Shown: positions 47,442-60,900, counted from the stretch's first letter. The stretch: 64,000 nt of DNA from Pyrus communis (GCF_963583255.1 NC_084817.1:20317989-20381988); one strand, 5' to 3'. Numbers and translations: made by a program. Notes: a model not told the origin generated them from the sequence alone.

Positions 47442-48010
47442 GGTTGATTCTCAAGCAGTAGAGGTGTAACTTTGAGCAACAATAAGGTAATGTCGTTGAA
47501 AATCAGATTACCCCTTTCAACCTAATCAGACTATGTCTTCAAATTATGGGTCTCTCTCTCTCTCTCTCACACACACTACCAAATATGTACACCAACACAA
47601 CACCTGCCAAACCCAAACTTCAAATTCTCACTTCATATTCAAATCGTAAACAAAAACCCATAATTATAAAGCTAAGAACTTGCAATTAAACCAGGCAAAT
47701 GAATTTTACTGTCAATTTTTTTAGATTTCTTAAAATTCTACAACAAATTACACAGATAAAATCCATAAAAAAAAATAGTGAAAAAATCCTGAAATAATAA
47801 ACCAAAATTCAGAACTAAATAGAGAGAAATAATAAAAATTACTAGAAATTCCAATTTTCTGAGGAAGCTATAGTAAAAGAAAAATGATAAAATTCACAAG
47901 GAAATAATTCAGTGGAATTACCTACTGGATTTAAGCAGAGGCTTTCTTGTAGTGGAAACTGGTTTTTAGAGGGGGAGAGGAGGAGAGAGAGAGGGAAAGG
48001 GAGTTGTGGG
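47442..48010 (-). promoter_or_regulatory. MSL 5' UTR with a probable leader intron
   Basis: On the minus strand a CT-rich leader (about 48000-47925) ends in a donor-like CAGTAG/GTAATT at about 47922. AT-rich intron-like sequence follows, up to the exon that holds the ATG at 47441. This suggests a 5'-UTR intron of about 450 bp. The acceptor position is not certain. Confidence 0.45.
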
Positions 48011-50197
48011 AACTGTGGAGAAGGTTAGAGCCCCAAAAAATGGGTGGGGATGTGCTAACGTACGCCGGGAGGTGCAAGGTAACACGGCTTCGCGTCCGCG
48101 GTGGCAGCGTGGTCAAATGAAAGTGCAGCGTTTTGGATTTTGTGTGTGGTTGCGTGGACCCGCCTTTTCTACTGTTAGGGAGGAGATATCGTTTATGTGG
48201 CGCATAGAGTGTTAACTTGCGCGCCGTGCGTATTTGACATCGGTTATTCCCTCCTTTTCGTCTCTCGCTTCGATGATAATTATGCATGTGCGTCGAGTTG
48301 TTCTCGCGTGTGTGTCGGGTCGGGTTAGATCGGTCCGACATATAACGTTTTTTTAGAATGGTACTAAACTTATTTTATTGTCTTATTTTTTCATCTATCT
48401 TTTAATCAAAATGTTATCCTCTTAGAAAAATGCATTTAGACCCTTGTTTATAAACGGGCAGCTGACATGTAAATGTCGCACCACCATCAACTACCATAAC
48501 CACTTCAATGGAGAAACTTTTGGACACCCACAGATTTGCACCAAAAAATTTGTTGGGTTCTAGGGTTTAGGTTGGACAAGATTTATTGAGAACCCATATG
48601 AGGATGGGCGTTGGGGGCTGTCTGGAGTACGGATTATGGGTTGGCTATGTAGTTGGAGAAGGATTTGGTTATGGTGTGAAAAGAGGAACATGTTTGGGTG
48701 GGTTAGTGGTTTCGGTGGCAGAGAGGCAGAGATCAGGAGAGAGAGTGGTGGTGGGTGGGTAGGGGAGAAAGATATTGATCATTGAGAGGTTGGTGGTGGA
48801 CTGGTTGCGAGCCGGGGGTGAGTGGTCGGGTGGGCTGGGGTTTCGGCTGCCGCCGTGAATGTGATGTATTAAAGGTTATTTTAGGAATAATAAGGGATGG
48901 AGAAATAGCATTTTAATTTTTTAACTTTTTAAAGTGGATGAAATTATAACATGGATGGAGAAATAAGACAATGAAGTGGGTATATCAATACTCTTTTTTT
49001 TTTTTTTATCATTTGACTTGTGCAGGTAGTGTGAATCGAAATTATGAATCTACCTAATTTACCCAAATAATAATAGAAACTAGCCTAAGGCCACATACAT
49101 TGTGTGAAGCTGTATTTTTTTTTTCTCGAAAAATATATGAGAGAGGAGTTGGAAAAAATGTAAAAGAGAGAGGGCGTGAGAGCGAGAGAAGGCGGGAGAA
49201 TGGAGAGAGATTTTTATTTTTATTTCTTAAAATTAGAAATATGCTATGATAACATGTAAGTGAAAGAAAAAAAAAAGATAATCAGTTTATGCGAAACTAC
49301 AATACTCTTCATGATTTTATTTTGTGATATAAGATCAAATTGTCTTTTTATCCTCTTTTAGTTAACAAATGAAATTTTGTTAATAGATAGTTTAGATAAT
49401 AAATTTTGAAATTATGCCATATTTTTTCGTTTTCTTTTATAATTTGTTATTAAATAAGTATCAAGTTTTAAAAGTTTGAAAGGTGTAATCGAGTCGAATC
49501 AAAACGAGAGTACCAAAGTGTTTAGGCTTGCCTAAACTCGCTCTTTTGTAAACAAACCACAAAAAAAAAAAGTTATAAAGAATGTAATAATTAAAAAACC
49601 TCTCAATTATTTAAAGAAGTTTGAAGTTTCAATATCTCCTCGATTTTTCTTTAATGAGGTTACCGTTAAACTTGAACCGAGATTGTTAGGTGGAGCTCAA
49701 ATCAAGCTCCAGTTGTCAAAACCATGAGGTTCAAGAATTGCATGACGTTGACAACTGGATCCATTGGGCTGCATTGTCTAGTTGATTACTTTATGTTTAC
49801 GACCATACATTTTGAGGGTGAATTTTAGTTGTCCATTTCCTAAGTTGCGATCATTTTTCATGGATGATGGATGATGGATATGAGACACGTTGATGGTGTG
49901 TTGATGTTTGTTTGCTTATTATTTTGGAATTCATTCTAAAGGAGATGGTCAATCTCATCCTCTTCTTCTATGTCATTTTGTCAAGGTCAGATTGCACCAT
50001 GTAGCATGATTAGTCAAGTAATTTGATTTTTCTTTTCTTTGTCTCATTTGGAAAACTCGGGATTTTAACTAAACGTGTTAAATAATAATTAATTTTTCTA
50101 ATATTTTATGAGATTCATCCTATTTTAAAAAATTCTTGAATTTGAACAATTACACTAACAACTCTTCATGTTTTAATCCACTTTCACATTACTCTTA
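48011..50197. other. Intergenic region left of the Harbinger-like MITE
   Basis: No gene was supported. It includes G-rich sequence at about 48600-48850 (GGTGGTGGGTGGGTAGGGG-type) and purine-rich GAGAGA tracts at about 49140-49210. Short open stretches lack domains. Confidence 0.4.
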
Positions 50198-50199
50198 AG

Positions 50200-50506
50200 G
50201 TACCATTTGGTACGTGGGACGGGACGGAACAGAGTGGGATAAGGCGTTCCGTCCCACGTTTGGTGTGCCTAAAACGGATGGAACGAGCTGTTCCACAGAA
50301 CGAGTTTTGGGTGAATTTTTGTTCCACCTCATCCCCCTGGAACGACTCGTTCCACATCCGTGGAACACAAAATTATAACCTCGCCGTCTCCTTCTTCTTC
50401 CTCCTTGTTTCCATCCGAGGGCATCTTTGCTCCCGCTCCGTTCCATTCCGTCTTGTCCCATCCCATTCCGTTCCGTCCCGTCCCGTCTGCATACCAAACG
50501 ATACCT
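50200..50506. mobile_element. PIF/Harbinger-like MITE
   Basis: The left end GGTACCATTTGGTA and the reverse complement of the right end, GGTATCGTTTGGTA, form terminal inverted repeats. They continue into GGGACGGGACGGAAC-type subterminal repeats on both sides. TAA trinucleotides flank both ends, which fits the 3-bp TWA target duplication of Harbinger/Tourist elements. The GC-rich interior has overlapping open frames on both strands without domains. Confidence 0.7.
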
Positions 50507-51318
50507 AAAGGAAGAATTTGCCCTTATAATTAATTTAAAAAATGAGAAAAAAATGTGCTAATAAATAGTAAAACAAATCAAACTAAAGTTGAGAGGGAAG
50601 CTAGAGAGATAAGGGGCTTGAGGAAACATGTGTATTATTACTCACGCCTTGTGCCTTTATTTATACTAGTTAAGAAAGAGAATTACTTGGACAACAGTAT
50701 AATCTACGAGCAATAATTTAAGTAGAATATATAATTCTATAAACATAAATTAGAGTTTAAGCTCAATGCTAAATGTTTCGTGCAATCAATGCTGAAAGAA
50801 TATCAACATGTAGACCATATTTTTTGAAGTTACTTGGATTCCAATGATGAATCTTGTGAACGAGTTTGTAGCAAAATAACCTTCAATTCCTTAGCGCAAC
50901 ATCAGAAGTGTGCTTGATAATGTTTTGTGGCCTATTTTACTGAAGGGAGAGAGAAGGTACAACGCCAGAGAGAAAATGGAGAGTTGAGTAATTTATGTGA
51001 TGATGTTTCCCATCGCCTGTGCATTTATATATAGCAAACATAATAGGCTTGCTTACCTTGGAACTAATACAAATCTAAAAGGAATAAGATCTTTTAGATT
51101 ATATTAGAATCCTAAATACCTATACTAATGATTTACACAATCACACATGTGCTATAATTAAGACCCCAACAAATATGATAACTCATTATGAGGCTTACCT
51201 CACTCCCTAACTCATTAGTGTAGATAATATCGTTCGTTAAAAAAAAAAAAAATACCAACAAATGTTAATTTTGTTAGAAAAGAATTAGATTGAAAAAAAT
51301 ATAAAGAGTAAAATAGTA
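50507..51318. other. Intergenic, with a SINE 3' fragment
   Basis: No gene was seen. About 51165-51252 matches the 3' part of the SINE at 41321 (AACTCATTATGAGGCTTACC, then TAGTGTAGATAATATCG) with a poly-A tail. Confidence 0.5.
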
Positions 51319-51323
51319 GTTAC
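51319..51323. repeat. Target-site duplication of solo LTR, left (GTTAC)
   Basis: GTTAC directly precedes TGTAACAACCC and recurs at 53478-53482. Confidence 0.85.
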
Positions 51324-53477
51324 TGTAACAACCCGTTCCGAAAATTTTAAAAACGTACGCGTGAAAAGACGATTTTGCCCCTAGTGCGATTTCTTTACGT
51401 TTTGTGATTATTTTTGGTTGGTTGTTGGCTAATGGTGGACCACACATTCCCCTCACCCTTTCTCCCTATGCCTACACCTGTCCCAAGCTCCCTTCCCTTC
51501 CCATTTCCTTTCCCATTTTCCTTCCAACGTACGGACACACACACAAACTCATCAAACCTTCACAGATCGAAGAAACAAAGTACATATCCATGCTCGTGAG
51601 GCTCGTAGGAGTCCAACCATACCCATTTCAGGTAAGAATACCTTCGTTTTCACGTAGAACTTGGGATACCCGATTTGGGTACTGTTCATGCGCACGTAAT
51701 TTCTCATGTTTTTGGGAATTTCAAGCTTGTAGGAAGCTTGGTGAGGTCCCTAGGAGGCTCGGGGTGGTTCATTTGAAGGTTTTGGATGTCGGGATAGTGA
51801 GTTTCGAGGTTGGCCGGAGTTGGGGTGATTTTCCAGGTGAGATTTCGTGGATTTTAGCACTTGAAAGTGGTATGATTGTGTTCCTCTCGTTGTAAGCTTC
51901 ATTTTGGTACCAATTTTGTGAAATTTGGTTGAAAAACGAAGAAGATATCACGATTTGAAAATTTCCCGATTTTCCGGCGCCGGAGTCTTGCCGGAGAAGA
52001 CGACGGAATATTCCTAACGCCGTTGACGGTTACCGTTAGGGATAACGGAATATTCCTGACGGCGTCAACTGACGCCGTCAGCGTGCCAGGCACGTGCCTG
52101 CGCGTGGCCTGCACGTGTGGCCGTGCCTTGGCCAGCGCGTGGGGGCGCGTGCGACGGTGAAAAATTATTTTAAAAATATGGGGATGTTCCTGAGGTTGAG
52201 TAGATCACGTTGGTGTATTCATACACCCTATTTGAGCATCGTATGAGAAATTATTTCTTAAGTTTGGTTATGTGCTTTAAAATTAACGTTTTTATAGTTG
52301 TTTCGCATATAGGTGAATCCTATCCCGAGGACGAGCATGGTCGCTCGAGGCAGTGGGGCTACGACCCTTTCCACATACCAATGAGTGGGCTTTTGGTTTT
52401 CCGTATATACCTATATAATCATATTTTCCCAGAAATCGATTTAAACGTTTATTAGTTATATGCCATATTTTATATTGCCAATTGTTATGCATGGTTAGTT
52501 GCATTTATATATGTGTATGTATTGGTGCTGCGGACGCACAGGTAAGTGCCAGGTGAGTTGTGATTTATGTTTACATTCAGTAGTGATTTAAGATGCATAG
52601 AGAGCTCATAACCTGCACCCCCGGTGTTAGTGCTCCCGCCCAGAGTTGGGCACAGTCCTTCACGTGATGTTCACCTCCCGCACCATACGCTCAACTTGGA
52701 TCCAAGTTAGGTGCACAGTCCTGTCGTACAGACCACTTTAGGTGGTTCCGACTCGTAGGTGACCCGCGATTATTCGCCTAACCTTCACGTGATCGTAGCA
52801 CTTGAGCGTATATATATGTTACACCCAGGCCTGTCGTACAAACCACTTTAGGTGGTTCCGACTCGTGTGCAGGTCTAGTTAGTGAGATTGAGATTTGAGC
52901 TCTAGATTCAGGCGTACAGGTCACATTAAGTGATTCTGGCTGACATTTTGTATACTATTGATGCGATATTACCTGAGCACTTGCATTTCATTTTGAGGTT
53001 TGGCATAGTATATTCTTGGGCATGATTGGCATATATATATATATATACATATCTATTTTCTGGGAAGTATACAGGTTTTACGGCGAGGGGTTAGAACTTA
53101 TTTATTAAATGGTTTTCGAAAAGCTTTGTTTTTGCCCACTCACGCTTTTGTTTTGCGCCCCTCCAGGTTCTAGTTGGCTAGCACGTTTGGTGGTTTCCCT
53201 GAGGATTTTCCCGGCATATCTGACAGATGATCACCAGCGTAGGACCACCTTCGGGTGTACTTTTGTTGCGTCGTTTTCTTTTGAACTGCTTTAGGCTTTA
53301 TGCTCTGAACTTAGCGTCACACTTACGCTGCACTTGTTGTTATTACTTTATGTAAAACCAGTTTTTATTTATTCGTACTGTTTTCCATTATTATTTTATT
53401 AGCTTCCGCACTGTGCACATGGTTACGTCACTTCCACGTGACGGCCAACATGCCCTGGCCTCGGTCGGGGTGTGTCA
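51324..53477 (+). mobile_element. Solo LTR of an LTR retrotransposon (2154 bp)
   Basis: It begins TGTAACAACCCGTTCC and ends GGTCGGGGTGTGTCA, flanked by perfect GTTAC duplications. There is no second LTR or internal region, which fits recombination between LTRs. Inside are two close and one diverged copy of a roughly 50-bp motif with CCACTTTAGGTGGTTCCGAC (about 52731-52755 and 52841-52865, diverged at 52917) and an 11-bp perfect palindrome at 52057-52080. The size and ends recall Ty3/gypsy LTRs. The lineage was not determined. Confidence 0.85.
52057..52080. repeat. Perfect short inverted repeat in the solo LTR
   Basis: TGACGGCGTCA and TGACGCCGTCA are exact reverse complements separated by two bases. 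A related GCCGTTGACGG / CCGTTAGGG series lies just before it. Confidence 0.8.
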
Positions 53478-53482
53478 GTTAC
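53478..53482. repeat. Target-site duplication of solo LTR, right (GTTAC)
   Basis: This is identical to 51319-51323 and directly follows the terminal CA. Confidence 0.85.
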
Positions 53483-53675
53483 ATTTGTAATTTAGAAAAT
53501 TTTCATATCTATATATGCAACTAATTCTTGGTCAATTATCATTTTCACCATGTGTTGGTGGTCATGAATCGCAGCATATTTGTTATTGTTGGTAAAACAA
53601 CAATCAGTGAATATTATTTTATTAAAAATTAAAATCAAACAACAATGAAATTATACAAATTACAATACAGTAAGG

Positions 53676-53791
53676 GAAGTGTTATTAACACTTCAAAAAT
53701 CTCGTTCTACACTTTTTACAAGTGTATTTTTCTTTCAAATACATAAAGTTTGGAGTGTAGAATGAGATTTTTGGAGTGCTAATAACAATTT
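53676..53791. mobile_element. Small fold-back MITE (about 115 bp)
   Basis: The left arm has GTGTTATTAACACTTCAAAA and TCTCGTTCTACAC. The reverse complement of the right arm has TTGTTATTAGCACTCCAAAA and TCTCATTCTACAC. The arms pair over about 40 bp around an AT-rich centre. Confidence 0.7.
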
Positions 53792-54139
53792 TCTAGAGTA
53801 ACTAACAAAAATAAAACAGAATTGAGAGCAATGCATGAACAAAGTTCAACCATCTATCATCAAAGTTAACTTTGATTTTGGCGAATTCCTAGTGTTTGTC
53901 CCAGAAAATTTATATGAATGTTGCAGTTAAAATAATGCAGTAGTAGGTTTCAGATATATAGGCAATCAGATGCCTTTTCACAACAGACACTTGGTAGATT
54001 CAAATTCAATTCCAAATTCAAACAAAATACTACTGTTGGATTTAATCTGAAATTTAAATTTAAATTAACTATTAATTAATCCGAAATTAATAATTAATCT
54101 CCATATAAAAAATTTGACCAAACAATAAACGGAACATGG

Positions 54140-54378
54140 ATAAGTTAGTCATTTAATATTTTGATTTCGTTTCACGCTTATCAAACGCAGAACGGAACAA
54201 CCATTTTGTTTCGTCGTACGCTTACCAAACGCAGAACGAAACAACCGTCTCGTTTCGTTCTGCATGTACCAAACATAACACGGAATCTCCACTCCGTTTC
54301 GTTCCATCTTGTTCTGTTCAGTTTTGTCCCGTCCTATCCCATTTTGTTCCGTCCTGTCTGTGCACCAAACGATACCTT
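54140..54378. mobile_element. Degraded relative of the 50.2-kb MITE
   Basis: The right end (GCACCAAACGATACC) matches the right end of the element at 50200-50506, and the interior repeats CGGAACAACC / GTTCCGTC-type motifs. The left terminus is not recognisable. It lies about 600 bp upstream of the kinesin start codon. Confidence 0.5.
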
Positions 54379-54969
54379 TTAACACCACTCTTGCCCTTGG
54401 CCCAACTCAAACCCCCACATACACACCCTCCCCCGAATCGCCACCAACCATTTCAGTGGGCCAGCCTGTCCCGAATCCCTGCCATTTCCAAAATTAAACC
54501 CCGCTAATTATTAGAGTACCGTTCGCCCAATCACGCGCAGTTCACGTGGCACCCTAAAATTTGAATCCGGACTTGTCCGCCGTCTCTAAATTCCGCTTTA
54601 ATTCAACCCCAAACGCCCGCTTTCAAAAATTCCCCTCTCTCTCTCTCTCTGTGCTCCCACCGCACAACGCAAACGCACATTTCAAAACCAAACGAACGAA
54701 ATTGGAAGGAAGGAAGCAAATCCCATTTTTCGTCCGCCTCCTTCAGGTGCAGCTCCCTCCCAGATCCGTTTTTCATCTCCTCCTCCTCTTTTCGATTGCT
54801 ATCAATCCCGATTCGTATCGGGTTTTTAATGTTCCGTTGAAGTTTGTTTGGTGATTTTTGATGCGGTGGTGTTTGATTCTGATTAGGGATTCGTTTTTCA
54901 ATCTGGAGGCGTGGCGGAGGATTTAGGACTTTTAGATTTGGGATAGAGCGTTTTTCGCATTAGGTCGAG
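54379..54969 (+). promoter_or_regulatory. Kinesin promoter-proximal region and 5' leader
   Basis: This holds a CT-rich tract (about 54632-54650), C-rich sequence, and TCCTCCTCCTCTT just before the presumed leader. The first ATG matching the kinesin N-terminus is at 54970. No TATA box could be assigned with confidence. Confidence 0.4.
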
Positions 54970-57900
54970 ATGGATAGTTCGGAATGTGTTCGAGTGGCTG
55001 TCAATGTAAGGCCCTTGATTACCTCAGAGCTTCTGGTAGGCTGCACAGATTGCATTTCCGTCGTTCCCGGTGAACCCCAGGTAATTTTTTTCTCAAGTTT
55101 TTAGGTTAAACTTTTGGTTCTTGGTTTTTCGAATGTCAGATGTGCCAGATTCAGCTGCTTTGTTAATTTTATTTGATTTTTGAATTCATAATGTGTAATG
55201 CACGTTCAATTTTTTTGTGATAATCAAAATATGAATGTGTTGGTAACTAATGATTTATGATTGGAATATGTGAGCAGGTGCAAATTGGGACACATTCATT
55301 CACATACGATTATGTGTATGGTAGCACCGGACTTCCTTCTAATGCGGTGTATGACGATTGTGTTGCTCCGCTCGTTGATGCCCTTTTCCATGGATACAAT
55401 GCGACTGTACTTGCTTATGGACAGGTATAATGTTTATGAAAACTCTTGTTGTTGGGTTTCTTTTAACTTTATGTTTGGGCTAATATTAAGTAACAAAATT
55501 GAATTCATTTAATATTGCAGACGGGTTCTGGGAAGACATATACAATGGGGACTAACTATACTGGAGAAGGAAGTAATGGTGGAATAATACCCAAAGTGAT
55601 GGAAAATATATTTAAGAAAGTTGAGACAACGAAAGATAACACAGAGTTTTTGATCAGGGTATCATTTATTGAGGTATGAAGATTTCCATTAGTTCATTAA
55701 TAGCATTTCTCTTTAAATTATTATGTTAAATGTTGATATTGAATGCGTATTACGGCAGATATTTAAGGAGGAAGTGTTTGATTTGCTTGACCCAAATTCA
55801 TCATCACTGCCCAAAAATGAAGGGGCAGCACCTGCAAAGCCTGCGCCGGCAAGAGTGCCCATCCAAATTAGAGAAACAGTGAATGGAGGGATAACTCTTG
55901 CTGGTGTCACTGAGGCAGAGGTTAGAACAAAAGAAGAGATGGCGTCATATCTCACTCGTGGATCATTATCTCGTGCTACTGGAAGCACCAATATGAATAG
56001 CCAGTCAAGGTGCAATGCCTGCGCTCTCTATTAGATGGTTTTATAGTATAAAAGTAGATAATTAGTTAGAATTATAGTAATATGTGTAATTTGTTTCCTG
56101 AATAACGGAATTTTCTTTTCAGGGTGTGTTGAACTCTATATCTGTTTAAGTTATGATTAGATTTTGTAGTACCAACATTTATTATGTGCATCATATTGTC
56201 TTCTTTAAATCTATTTTTTTCTTATGAACAGTCACAATTGAACTAACATATTATCCTTTATGTTTTCCTCTCCTCACATTGCAGCCGTTCACATGCAATA
56301 TTTACAATAACAATGGAGCAAAAGAGGATTTCTCACTCTGTGAATGGAGCAAATAATGACGATATTGGTGATGATATCCTATGCGCCAAGCTCCATTTAG
56401 TGGATTTAGCAGGGTCTGAGCGGGCAAAACGGACAGGTGCTGACGGAATGAGGTTGAAAGAAGGTAATTACGATGTACTTTATATTGAATCTTTCTTATA
56501 GGGTTGTATGAAGATAAAATCTTTATTTATTAATTTAACTGCAGTAGCCTTACTTCACTGTTCTTCAATAAATGAGATAAGTTATCCTTTGATTGTTTTT
56601 TTTTTTTTTTTTTTCTGTTTGGTTTGAATTGGCTACTAATTATTCATTTATTTTATCTTGTATTAGGCATTCATATTAACAAGGGTTTACTTGCTCTTGG
56701 TAATGTGATAAGTGCCTTGGGAGACGAAAAGAAGCGGAAAGAAGGCGGCCATGTTCCGTATCGTGATAGCAAATTAACACGTTTATTACAGGCATGCAAA
56801 TCAATTTCTTTTGAATTCTTGTGATACATGTTATGACAGCTTGTAAGTTATAGACATATTTTCAGGCCGTGTTCAGATGCATTTATCATTGTGGTTACTT
56901 TAGATAAGGAGAAAAAAGTAGCAACGCAATGAAGAATGTGCAGAATTTTAGTTTCCTTAGACAACTTAAACTGAGGTTTTGGTTTGTCTTAGGCGGAATG
57001 TATGTAGATCATAATTTACTTAGCATTTGACTCCCGATGTCTTGAAGTGTTAAGGTAGATAATAATAAAATTTAACTTGACTTCAAAAAAATATGATTGG
57101 TTATTTTCCAAACCGAAGTCCTTCACTCACTGTAAATAAATAAAATGAAAGATGCCTTGGTACTGTTTTTGACTAATCTTGGCAATGTGAATTTATAGGA
57201 TTCGCTCGGAGGAAACAGTAAGACTGTGATGATTGGTATGCTGATTTTGTTTGTTAGAGTAAAGCTTCATTGGCTCTTTAAGATATGCATTTCTAATGAT
57301 CCGATACTTATTTTTCCGAAATTCATTGTCCCTTTTCCTAGCTTGTGTTAGTCCAGCCGACACAAATGCTGAAGAGACGTTAAATACTTTGAAATATGCT
57401 AACCGTGCTCGCAACATCCACAATAAGGCAGTTGTAAGTTTTGGTGCAATACAATGATTTTTTGTTAAGGTTTGGTTCTTTTTTTCTTCTACTGATCTTT
57501 TCGTTTGTTATTGATTATATAGGTCAATCGTGATCCCATGGCAGCTCAGTTGCAAACAATGAGAAGCCAGATTGAACAGTTACAGACTGAACTTTTATTT
57601 TATCGTGGCGATGCCAGTGCACCGTATGAGGAACTTCAGGTATATCAATGACAAGTGGTAATAACAACCGCTCTTTATCAGCAAGGTTATGTGTTTATTG
57701 CTTTCAGACTTTTCATTGACCTTCAACTTTTTTAGATCCTGAAGCACAAAGTATCATTACTCGAAGCAAGCAACGTGGAGTTGCGGCACGAGCTTCAAGA
57801 ACGTCGAGTTTCATGCGAACATCTAAAGCAACGTGCTCTCGATGCTCAGGTTTCTGTAAATAATTATAAACTCATGCCATTGATCAATCTCGTGTGGGCT

Positions 57901-60900
57901 TTCACTAATATTCAATATTTTAGGTTGAAAAAGATAAACTGGCCATGATGATTGAATCAGCACGAAGTGGTAAATCTTGGGATGAGATTGACTCGAATTC
58001 AGTTCAGGTTGGTGTATAGTGATTTTTTTTTTTTTTGTTTGTTTGTTTATATTTTATTATTTGGTAGTATGCATTTGTTTTTTTCTTTTTGTATAGGGCA
58101 TTCATTTTCTTTTTCATGTTGCACAATTTTCTCTCTCTCTGATAATCAAGAATCTGAACTCGGACATGGCTTTCAAACTCTTTGCACGATTATGACTTGC
58201 TAAAAGGTTACGTGTCAAAAATTCAGCAGTTAGAAGGGGAGTTATTGTGCTTGAAAAACTCAAACAACTCAAAACACAAGAGATTTGTTGACTGTGCTGA
58301 GTCAGATGATGACGGCTTTCGTTCTAAGAATATTTTATTCCCCTCTATCAATGACTATTCATCTGATTATGATACTAAAGCTGGGGATATTTCAGGTAGA
58401 AAAGAAATTCTTTGTCTTATGTCTTTTTGGTTTTGATTATTTGCTTCTGTACTTGTTTGATTTGGTTATACATTATTTTTTCATCTAACACCAAGCTTCT
58501 TTCATGTGTACTGTTTCCTTTTTTTATTTAACACCAAACTGCTTTCATGAGTACTTGTTTTATTTTTGATTATTTGCTTCTATACTCGTTTGATTTGGTT
58601 GTACACTACAATGAAGAACTATTTGTCAGTTTTTCATTTTTATTGGTATGTATTTTTGTTCTAAGTGCAGAAAGAACAAATCTGTGTTTTTTGCTGGCAT
58701 GTACTTCAAGCTGTGGATTGCTAGTTGGTTGGATTGATAAATAATTTTGGGCATGTTTCCTGTAATTACAACTTGTAATGTCCATGTAAATATAAGACTT
58801 ACTCTTTATAAAATAAGAGGATTATTGAGGATTCTATGGGGGAGGAAGCAAAGGGCTTGTGGGATAGAGTTTCTTACATGGCATGACTGTGTGCTTCGAT
58901 TTACTTGATATACCTTTGTTTCGAATTCATGCCTATTGTAAGATTCTTTTAACTCTTATGTTATATAGCTGGGTTGTATTGTTATATTTTTATTACGTTT
59001 GGCCTTTTATTATGTTTTAGCAGCTGGTAGGTTAGAGGTTGTTTTAGTGTTCTCTATACCTTTACCATTGTTATTATCCTAATAAAATCTTTATGCTTCC
59101 GTATGATTTACTAGTAGATGAGATTGAAGATCATGAAAAGGAGCAAAAGGAGCAAGAATTTTCGTCTCTTCAAGAAAAATTTGATAGGGAGCTCAAAGAA
59201 TTGGACAAAGCTCTTGAACAGAAGGAGGTAAGGTTTCTTAAGTTTTGATTAAAGTGGTTGAATTATCTTGGTTGCGCAGTTTCAATTGGACAACTTCAAA
59301 TCATTGGATTTGTTAAAGCGATTTCTTGTTGAGCTCCCACCTTTCCTCATTGGATTACTTCTTTGAAATGGAGTTTTGGGGATCCATAAATTAGAAGAAA
59401 CCTTTCACTAAATATTATTTTGAATGGCATGCTTAACTGTTGGCAACTCTTTTTTCTCAAAGATGTCCGTTTAACTTTCAAGATTTTTTCTTTACATCCT
59501 GCTATTGTCTAAGTATGCGTGTTTGTTTTTGCTGTTGGTGTGGGGTTTTATCATTTGTTTTTATTTTATTCTAAATTGGTTACTTTGACTTGTTCAAGGC
59601 TGAGATGAAGCGGTTTACTACTTCTGATACCTCGGTTCTTAAACTACATTATGAGAAGAAAGTTCAGGAGTTAGAACTTGAAAAGAAAACATTGCAGGTT
59701 TGTTTTCTTCCTGCAATACTTGTGCTGTGATGCAAAGGTCTGGCTTATAAATCTGCCTCTTCTGGTTCTGCAGAAAGAGATTGAGGCGTTGAAACACAAT
59801 CTTTCCAACATATCATCTACTTCTGATGATGGTGCTCAAAAGTTGAAGGAAGATTATCTACACAAGTTGAATGTCCTTGAAGGGCAGGTGAGTGCAAATG
59901 CCCTAACCTTTTGATGGAAACTGCATCTGTTGGGCAACTGGGCTGAATTTTTCTTTGCAGGTTTCTGAGCTCAAAAAGAAGCAAGATGCTCAAGCTCAAC
60001 TCTTGAGACAAAAACAAAAAAGTGATGAGGCTGCAAAGCGGCTTCAGGATGAGATACAGAGAATAAAGACTCAGAAGGTGCGATATGAAAGAATAATGCA
60101 AAAAGATATTAGTCACGTTTTGTCCTCATTATTAAGTGCAATCTTTTTTTTCTTAGGTTCAACTGCAACACAAGATTAAACAAGAGTCTGAGCAGTTCAG
60201 ACTATGGAAAGCATCACGAGAAAAAGAAGTTCTTCAGGTATCTGAAAATTTTGAATTGCATGCATCTTTAATTACTGATTTATGATGGAGTATAGCCACA
60301 TCCACTGGTCATATGCTTATCATGTAAATGATCTTGGAATGTGCAAGTGGATCAGTGATGGTGCTCCCTAGCATACTGTTTACAAATCATGATATACAAA
60401 CACATTTTATTACTGTTAGATTGTCAACAGCAATTAGCAACCATGATCTAGAAAATGAATTTTACATCATTTTGGAAAATCATTTTAAAGTTAGTTCTAA
60501 CTTTTGAATTGTTATTTATTCTTTTTATATCTGTTGGGTTGGCAGAAATCTACCTTTTCCGCCCCCACAGCTACCCCCCAAATAAAACATTTGTTCTTTT
60601 GTGTTAACAAGTTACAATTATATGATGCTATGCATAGTGTAGTTTACCGCATGACTGCAATGCCTTCTCTTTTATCTACATTATCTATTTTTGAAATTTG
60701 AGAGTTAATGAAATCTCCCTTTTTATTTTTGTCAATTATCAGCTTAAGAAAGAGGGGAGGAGGAATGAGTATGAAATGCATAAACTGTTAGCTTTGAATC
60801 AGAGGCAAAAAATGGTAAGAAATAAATTGCTAGGTTGTACTTCATCTATTCAAAGATATTCACATTTTTATCCACGTTATGTCAGGTTTTGCAACGGAAG

